A DNA stretch of 22,560 nucleotides from the NCBI GenBank assembly GCA_002307185.1, contig DBTT01000052.1, forward strand, positions 1 through 22,560, in the 5' to 3' direction. A model generated the notes under the pieces. That model saw only the letters and a list, made by a program, of their open reading frames with translations, was not told the DNA's origin and made no database searches. The first letter of the stretch is position 1. Every line of letters begins with the position of its first letter. This document shows, piece by piece, positions 7,598 to 12,706 of this stretch. This DNA is from Bacteroidales bacterium UBA1309. GTDB taxonomy: Bacteria > Bacteroidota > Bacteroidia > Bacteroidales > Dysgonomonadaceae. A program made the position numbers and the translations under genes.

Positions 7598-8317
7598 TTA
7601 CAACTGCTCGATAACACTCGCCTTCACTCCCGTGCATTCAGCTATTATATCCAGCGCAATGCCCTTCTCCCTCATCTTTCTGGCGATGGTTTCGGCTTCT
7701 GTCCTTACCGGCGACAGGGTTGAGAAAAACTGGTTGCTGAAATAGTCGAGCGCATCGTGTATTTTCCGCTTGCCGTCCTCCTTGCGGATGTCTATCCCGG
7801 CAAATTCGGAAAGGTCGGCATGCAATATCAGGTAATAAATTCCCCCGATAATCAAGGCCGAGACGGCGTCTATGTCCACAGGCGAACCTTCAAATGCCTT
7901 CTTGTACTTTTCCACCAAAGGCAGCGTGTAGAATTCCCTGAGGCGGGCTGTCCGCTGAGTGGTATCGTTGTTGTTCGAGACTTCCCAGCGGAGCAGTTGC
8001 TGCATCATCTTGTTCGCCTGAAGGGAGTCGAACAGGCTGCCCAATATGGAGGCGTATTGGGTTTTAAGATCGTTCTTGTTCTCGATCTTCTTCATGACGT
8101 CGCTAAACCAGTAGTCGTACTTTTTCACAAAGTCGTCGGTAAACTCCCCGAGGTCGTTGTACCTGTTGTAAAATACGATCGGTTCTATCTTCGCCTTCTG
8201 CATGATGGCCGTCACCGTAATATCGTGGAAGCCCCGTTCTTCGATCAGGCCAGTCGCGGCTTCGTTGATGGAGGCCTCAATGTCGTTCCGTGTTCTCCGT
8301 TTTCTTCTGTTTTCCAT
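7598..8317 (-). CDS. TetR/AcrR-family transcriptional regulator
   Basis: 239 residues. The N-terminal DNA-binding domain is clear at about 10-58: IEASINEAATGLIEERGF, then ITVTAIMQKAKIEPIVFYNRY, the usual TetR helix-turn-helix with FYNRYND in place of the common YYHF. The ligand domain is helical and unassigned. The last 33 residues (EAETIARKMREKGIALDIIAECTGVKASVIEQL, 207-239) read like an extra helix-turn-helix of the kind seen at the C-terminus of Rpn/PD-(D/E)XK transposase-family proteins. The start lies 6 bp after the stop of the truncated oxoamine-synthase gene, so the two formed an operon before the truncation. Its former target may have been that gene. Confidence 0.86.
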   Translation of the reverse strand: MENRRKRRTRNDIEASINEAATGLIEERGFHDITVTAIMQKAKIEPIVFYNRYNDLGEFTDDFVKKYDYWFSDVMKKIENKNDLKTQYASILGSLFDSLQANKMMQQLLRWEVSNNNDTTQRTARLREFYTLPLVEKYKKAFEGSPVDIDAVSALIIGGIYYLILHADLSEFAGIDIRKEDGKRKIHDALDYFSNQFFSTLSPVRTEAETIARKMREKGIALDIIAECTGVKASVIEQL

Positions 8318-8323
8318 TTCTTG

Positions 8324-8749
8324 TCAAGCAAAATTAATTGCACTGTTAATATCAATAAGGGCATTGGTCAACTTGTCCAGGTCTTCCTTTTCATGCGTGG
8401 AAAGAACGCTGACCCGCAACCGGGCTTCCTTTATTCTCACGGCAGGATAGACAATTCCGATTGTAAATATACCACTTTCTTGCAATAACTTGGCGATGGC
8501 ATAAACTTTTTCATTGTCCCTTACCATGATCGGGAAGATGGCCGATTCGGATTTCCCGATGTCGAAGCCTCTGGAGGTGAGATTTTCCCTCAGATAATTG
8601 ATATTCCACCATAGTTTCTCCCGGATTTCAGGTTTTTGTTTAATCAGCTCCAGGGCTTTCAGTACGGAGCCGGTCACTTGCGGGGTGAGTGCGGCGGAGA
8701 ATATATTGGTATCGGCATAAAACTTGAGAAAAACAAGCGCAGCAAACAG
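8324..8749 (-). pseudogene. 5'-truncated alpha-oxoamine synthase (AONS/KBL/serine palmitoyltransferase family)
   Basis: Open from just after a TAG at 8750-8752. Family similarity begins at about FLKFYADTNIFSAALTPQV and continues to the natural C-terminus: WWNINYLRENLTSRGFDIG, ESAIFPIMVRDNEKVY, LLQESGIFTIGIVYPAV and ARLRVSVLSTHEKEDLDKL. This is the last third (about 130 of 400 residues) of a fold-type I PLP enzyme that condenses an acyl-CoA with an amino acid. The PLP-binding lysine and the whole cofactor domain are missing, so the fragment cannot be catalytic. A GTG at 8677 could start a 117-residue protein, but that would begin in mid-domain. The truncation point lies about 150 bp from the IS982 remnant, which suggests a transposition-linked deletion. 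Confidence 0.82.
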
Positions 8750-8889
8750 CTACTCAATTTATTGTAAATCAAAAATTTAAATAAAAAATTACCATACATT
8801 TATTTAACCATGATTGGAGGGGAAGAAAGAGCTTAAACTGATAAGAATTTATATGTATATCTGTTAGTTATACGATTCAGAGCTAAAAT

Positions 8890-9528
8890 ATTACTGTCAA
8901 CAATAATGCTCCGGTATTTACTGATCAGGAAATAATAAATTCATTTCCACCCGAAAATTGTGATTTACAGACCTCGCTCGTTGATTCCATGTCCATAACT
9001 ACCTGCACCGGTAGAAACAGGGTATCTAAAGTGGCGCCGGAGATTATCAGCAAAGGCCATTGCTCCACCAAAAAACAGTCCCGCTATGGGCTGAAGCTAC
9101 ATGCTTTAGCTTCAGCAGGAAAGTAAAACTACCTTTCCCCGAAAGCCTGGTCATTATCTTTGCGCAGGGGTGAAGCAATAAATAACCGAACCATCTTAGG
9201 TGATAAGATATATTCTGATTTTAAATATTTTAATGACCAAAAATCACAAAATTAGAATATCCAGATGCTCACTCCTGTTAAGGGAATCAAAAAACAATCC
9301 GACTAAGAAAAACAAAGGGACTAAGCCTACAATGACTTATTCTCCACTGCCGTTTCCAAACCCAGACAACCCATAGAATCATTTTTCAACTGACTGAATG
9401 AGAAAACAAATATCCAAAGAACCCAGAAAGTCAGGTCTAAATCCGGACTTTTAGTTACACGCAATGGGAAAAATTGCCATCGGTTTTATTTATCTAATTT
9501 TTTAAATGCTGATTCGCATCAATTATAA
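8890..9528 (+). mobile_element. IS982-family transposase remnant with internal deletions, stops and frameshifts
   Basis: Reading the plus strand across frames recovers IS982-type transposase pieces in the right order: NNNAPVFTDQEI (about 8899-8934); LVDSMSITTCTGRNRVSKVA (8977-9036; the DSM aspartate is a catalytic candidate); SKGHCSTKKQSRYGLKLHAL; KLPFPESLVII; RTILGDKIYSDFKYFND (about 9188-9237); MLTPVKGIKKQSD; AYNDLFSTAVSKPRQPIESF; EKTNIQRTQKVRS; GKIAIGFIYLIF; and NADSHQL before TAA at 9526-9528. Several in-frame stops, a gap of about 60 residues after FTDQEI and at least two frameshifts make it inactive. N-terminal traces may extend back to about 8830. Terminal inverted repeats were not identified. 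Confidence 0.82.
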
Positions 9529-9739
9529 ATAATAATATGAAATAACCATTTACTCGATATAAACTCTGTCTATAAGACTATAAGGAAAACGAAATGTGTG
9601 AGTAATCGGTTGGAATCCGGATCACATAACGAACATTACACTTTTAATCCCGAAGAAGCAATTCAAGCAGGATATGGTAGTATTATCGTCAAATTTCATA
9701 CTTTTGGCAAACATTAATTCCCATTAAAACGCATTCACG
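9529..9739 (+). other. Leader region of the E1-like gene with an unassigned reading frame
   Basis: An open frame without ATG (9544-9718; a GTG at about 9599 is possible) ends HYTFNPEEAIQAGYGSII-VKFHTFGKH before TAA at 9716-9718, 21 bases before the E1-like start. It reads like protein-coding sequence, but I cannot place it in a family. It may be the tail of a gene disrupted by the IS. It also overlaps the likely promoter. Confidence 0.3.
9699..9706 (+). promoter_or_regulatory. Candidate Bacteroidota -7 element for the E1-like gene
   Basis: TACTTTTG matches the TAnnTTTG -7 consensus, 33 bases before the ATG at 9740. No clear TTTG -33 box is seen 19-20 bases upstream, so the call rests on the -7 match and its position. 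Confidence 0.35.
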
Positions 9740-10495
9740 ATGAAAAGGAGATATTTGCGTAACCAACTTTATGTTCACGAATCCGAACAAATCATTTTAA
9801 AAAGCAAAAAGTTATTCTTAGCCGGTGCAGGACTTGGAAGTACAATTGCAGAATGTGCCTTAAGGTTAGGCTTTGAAAATATATGCATCATCGACAATGA
9901 TTCGGTTGAAGACAGCAATCTGAACCGTCAGAATTATACGCAAGGAGATATCGACAAAAAGAAAGTAGAAAGCCTGGCAACAAGATTATTTGCGATCAAT
10001 CCCGATGCCCGGATCAGTTACAAGCCAGAATACCTGGATATCGGCAACATTGAATCAAATATACTTGAATTTAAACCTGATATTGCCATCAGTGCCATAG
10101 ACTTCAATTCACGGTCGCCATTTATTTTCGATAGTATTTGCAAAGAAAATAATATTCCCATAATTCATCCCTACAACCTAGGATGGGCTGGTTTGCTTTT
10201 TGTCATCAACAAAGAAAGCCTGGGGCTTGACTTCATCCAACCTCACCATCAAAACTTCGAGATAAGCTTGGTAAAATATATCTTGACAAGATTGGAAGAT
10301 AACAAAACCCTATATGACTGCCTTTCGAGCGTCTTAGAAAGGATCGAGGGGAATAAGCATTTGGAATATTACCCACAGCTTTCAGTAGCCTCATGGATGA
10401 CTGCCGGAGTTTGCACCAGAGTGCTTTACGAGATTGCAACGGCAAAGCCTGTAAAGTTGTTTCCCGACTTTTATTTGGCTTCCACCATATTCTGA
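9740..10495 (+). CDS. ThiF/MoeB/HesA-type E1-like adenylyltransferase, orphan
   Basis: 251 residues. The E1-superfamily ATP site is complete: glycine loop GAGLGS (29-34), IDNDSVEDSNLNRQ (51-64, containing the catalytic Asn/Arg/Gln set), the lysine run DKKKVES (72-78), and the metal/adenylate aspartate D121 in SAIDFNSR. The C-terminal part (SVASWMTAGVCTRVLYEIATAKPVKL) is the usual E1 scaffold. There is no CxxC zinc pair and no obvious catalytic-cysteine loop. It should adenylylate a C-terminal carboxylate, of a ubiquitin-like protein, peptide or small acid, in the cytoplasm. No ubiquitin-like, E2-like, JAB or sulfurtransferase partner is in the window. It differs from TcdA and ThiF in context and may serve a peptide-modification or defence role, but that is speculation. 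Its stop lies 3 bases from the convergent LuxR gene's stop. Confidence 0.86.
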   Translation: MKRRYLRNQLYVHESEQIILKSKKLFLAGAGLGSTIAECALRLGFENICIIDNDSVEDSNLNRQNYTQGDIDKKKVESLATRLFAINPDARISYKPEYLDIGNIESNILEFKPDIAISAIDFNSRSPFIFDSICKENNIPIIHPYNLGWAGLLFVINKESLGLDFIQPHHQNFEISLVKYILTRLEDNKTLYDCLSSVLERIEGNKHLEYYPQLSVASWMTAGVCTRVLYEIATAKPVKLFPDFYLASTIF

Positions 10496-10498
10496 GGC

Positions 10499-11314
10499 TT
10501 AAATAATCTTATTTGTAGTTGCATAAGCGACTGCTTCCGAGATATTCCTCACTTCCATTTTCGAATATATATGTTTCTTGTGAAACTTGATGGTATTCAT
10601 ATCAAGGCACATCATGCGTCCTATCTCCATATTGGAAAAGCCCTGGGCGGAAAATCTCAATATGTCTATTTCCTTATCAGAAAAAAGTAACATGTCGATT
10701 TTACGCCATCTCAATGTTATTTCATTAAAAATATATTTGTAATTCGAGTCCGAATTTGTTATAATCGTTTGGCTTTTAGAACCTTTAGGAGCCAATGTAA
10801 CCACGCACATGGCGAGCCACACCTGATTGTATTGGTTCAACTTGATTGGAGTCAGCTTATGGTTAACCAGGATCTTCTTCTTGCCTTTCAATAAGTGAAA
10901 GTCGTAGGAAATCGTGAATTTGAGCCTATCTGCATCATCCGTGTCATAGAAAAAGCGAAACCCAGCCCTATTTATTTTTTTTAGAAAATTAAAATCAGAT
11001 TCCGGAAGATATTTCTGATAATAACCATACCCCATAGCTTTGATATCTTCCACTGTGTTGCCGTTCAGGAAGAGTTCGTTTGATGACACATACAAAAAGT
11101 TTTGCTTGTAATAATCTATTACATATATGCTTAAGTTGCATGAGCGGGACAACGCTTCCAAAGTATCTATACAAAATTGCGTATCCTGGTATTCTTTATC
11201 AGATATAGAACCTTGAAAAGCTATCGGATTGAAGAATACATTTTTAAGTTCTTTCAACAACATGGGAAAACTGTTTTTATAACTTAAAGGTAGTGGTTTC
11301 TTACCAATAATCAA
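10499..11314 (-). CDS. PAS/LuxR-type transcriptional regulator
   Basis: 271 residues. The C-terminal 60 residues are a textbook LuxR/GerE helix-turn-helix: FSDKEIDILRFSAQGFSNME, then LDMNTIKFHKKHIYSKM and NISEAVAYA. The N-terminal half (CNLSIYVIDYYKQNFLYVSS, then ELFLNGNTVEDIKAMGYGYY and the KYLPESDFNFLKK segment) resembles the PAS-like sensor found in orphan LuxR regulators of Bacteroidales. There is no receiver domain and no phospho-aspartate, so it probably senses a ligand or works alone. It is transcribed away from a palindrome at 11350-11365, a candidate for its own operator, and converges with the E1-like gene. Confidence 0.88.
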   Translation of the reverse strand: MIIGKKPLPLSYKNSFPMLLKELKNVFFNPIAFQGSISDKEYQDTQFCIDTLEALSRSCNLSIYVIDYYKQNFLYVSSNELFLNGNTVEDIKAMGYGYYQKYLPESDFNFLKKINRAGFRFFYDTDDADRLKFTISYDFHLLKGKKKILVNHKLTPIKLNQYNQVWLAMCVVTLAPKGSKSQTIITNSDSNYKYIFNEITLRWRKIDMLLFSDKEIDILRFSAQGFSNMEIGRMMCLDMNTIKFHKKHIYSKMEVRNISEAVAYATTNKII

Positions 11315-11349
11315 TATTCATATAGATATTCTATGTTTTCACAATCCTT

Positions 11350-11365
11350 CTACCCGAAGGGGTAG
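11350..11365. promoter_or_regulatory. Perfect palindrome CTACCC-gaag-GGGTAG, candidate LuxR operator
   Basis: Two 6-bp arms in perfect dyad symmetry with a 4-base centre, 36 bases upstream of the LuxR start. It ends 22 bases before a plus-strand -7 element at 11388, so it occupies the -33 position of that promoter. That is the expected place for an activator binding site. The short GC-rich arms in very AT-rich DNA stand out. Confidence 0.5.
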
Positions 11366-11387
11366 TGGCTTTTAACAGTCCAAAGAG

Positions 11388-11395
11388 TATTTTTG
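11388..11395 (+). promoter_or_regulatory. Candidate -7 element (TATTTTTG) driving rightward transcription
   Basis: An exact match to TAnnTTTG. There is no TTTG -33 box; the palindrome at 11350-11365 lies where it would be, as in activator-dependent promoters. A start at about 11402 would give a short leader before the ATG at 11418 and would transcribe into the lipoprotein gene. Confidence 0.45.
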
Positions 11396-11417
11396 TAAAA
11401 ATCATAAACCCTCCCTT

Positions 11418-11688
11418 ATGGACAAACAATGTATATCACTGAACGGCCTTAACATCTATATATTGTCAGAAGAGAACACTTCGCTCGCCTGCTTGAAATT
11501 TTACGTCTTATAGAAATCAATATCAGAAGTGTAGGTGACCTTATTCTTGCCTTGAATCTGATGTTGTTGCAGTATTCGCTGGCTATGATGATATATATAT
11601 CCGTACTTTTCAAGACATAAACAAATTATTAACAAAGAATATTGACAAGCCTATCAACATATCAATGTTCTTACATTATAACAAAAAA
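11418..11688 (+). pseudogene. Frameshifted small gene ahead of the lipoprotein (receiver-like fragment?)
   Basis: Joining three frames gives a continuous, protein-like product. Frame one (11418) is MDKQCISLNGLNIYILSEEN. The second is HFARLLEILRLIEIN-IRSVGDLILALN. The third is SDVVAVFAGYDDIYIRTFQD-INKLLTKNIDKPINI, running on toward the lipoprotein ATG. Each switch is a -1 step. The SDVVAVFAGYDD stretch looks like the strand-loop around a response-regulator receiver, but I cannot identify a family. As the sequence stands only a 31-residue peptide would be made from the first ATG. It lies directly behind the palindrome and -7 element and may have been that promoter's first gene. Confidence 0.35.
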
Positions 11689-12474
11689 ATGAAACCACTG
11701 AAGTCCTTTATATTATTATTCCCCATCCTGCTATGTGCTTGCCACGACGAAGACGACATCTCAAAGTCGATAAGCGAACAGCTTGGTACACATTATTCAA
11801 ACTATCGGCTGCTGGATGACAATACCCTTGAGGATGGCGACACCATCGCCATGAAGTTGGGCGATTCCATTGTGCTGTATGTTGACAATGATAAAAACGC
11901 AACCATACTGTTGGATGAAAATCACCCCGCATACACAATGACAAACAACGGCAAGGGATACGTGATAAGTTCCCTGATAGCGGATCCGGTGAAGGCGGAC
12001 GTCGCATTGGTGGTATCGGATATTGGACAATTGACCTTTTATATCAAAATAATTCCAAGATACAACCAAATCATCCTATTTAATCCTCCCAGGTCCACGG
12101 TTGACATAGAAAATCTGAGTTTAAAGAGTGCCATACAAAATGAACTCGACTCTTTGTCTCCGAAATTATTGGACGAGTACGATTTTGTTTTCTTGACCAA
12201 GACCAGTGGCACAGTGAAGTACACCAACAGAAAAACGACAACAGACACCCTGACTGGAGAATTTAGTTATAACGGGGACAACAATTTACTCCTGTATTAC
12301 GATGGGCATTTGAAGTACAACTACACGTTGGTGCCCTATCAAGAGTCCGATTCCGTAGTTTACACCCACTACCTGAAAGAGGATTTCACGAGCTATTTCC
12401 GCCTGAAATACCCCAACGAAGAGATAAATGAAGTTACCACTGCATCCGACTGCATAAAATACAAGTTATATTAA
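11689..12474 (+). CDS. Hypothetical lipoprotein, Bacteroidales type
   Basis: About 261 residues from ATG 11689 (MKPLKSFILLFPILLCAC). An in-frame ATG 24 bases upstream is rejected because it would put charged residues before the signal peptide. The lipobox is LCAC with Cys18, followed by HDEDD, a common surface-export context in Bacteroidota lipoproteins. The mature part is beta-rich: TIAMKLGDSIVLYVDNDKNA, VISSLIADPVKADVALVVSD and LTFYIKIIPRYNQIILF suggest an Ig-like or sheet domain, with a second part around residues 130-261. I do not recognise a family; fimbrillin or pilus-tip types are possible. It probably depends on the promoter at 11388. Confidence 0.65.
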   Translation: MKPLKSFILLFPILLCACHDEDDISKSISEQLGTHYSNYRLLDDNTLEDGDTIAMKLGDSIVLYVDNDKNATILLDENHPAYTMTNNGKGYVISSLIADPVKADVALVVSDIGQLTFYIKIIPRYNQIILFNPPRSTVDIENLSLKSAIQNELDSLSPKLLDEYDFVFLTKTSGTVKYTNRKTTTDTLTGEFSYNGDNNLLLYYDGHLKYNYTLVPYQESDSVVYTHYLKEDFTSYFRLKYPNEEINEVTTASDCIKYKLY

Positions 12475-12706
12475 CGTGAGTTCGAAATAAGAATTAGAAT
12501 ATAGCCAATTGGGGGTGTCTTCCATTGTATTTACCCTGATTGATAGTTTTTTATAAATAAAGAATTTTCGCCCTGTTTGGGAGCTTTGCTTTCGACATTA
12601 GTTTCGACAAATTCATTCAAATATGGTTCGCCCTCACGATGAAGCCCGAACAAATTGCAGGATGTTTACTAACAGCGCGATGGATGAGTCTTAATTTTGT
12701 TAATGG
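12475..12706. other. Intergenic stretch between convergent genes
   Basis: This holds the transcript ends of the lipoprotein (plus) and the PA14-containing GH31 gene (minus). A 44-codon open frame on the minus strand, listed separately, is the only coding-like signal. No terminator hairpin was convincing. Confidence 0.4.
12531..12665 (-). pseudogene. 44-codon C-terminal gene fragment, unassigned
   Basis: Open from a TAA at 12666 to TAA at 12531. The frame has no ATG and reads LFGLHREGEPYLNEFV..., then VESKAPKQGENSLFIKNYQSG. The composition is typical of coding sequence and it lies in the same direction as the GH31 gene, 42 bases beyond its stop. It may be the tail of a further gene lost from the cluster, but no family could be named. 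Confidence 0.25.

Noticed and set aside
7757..8488. 243-codon plus-strand frame
   Set aside because: Antisense across the TetR gene and the synthase fragment, both of which have strong family motifs on the minus strand.
9740..10495. Assignment of the E1-like protein to the PRTRC plasmid system
   Set aside because: None of the other PRTRC genes are nearby, so the name is not supported.
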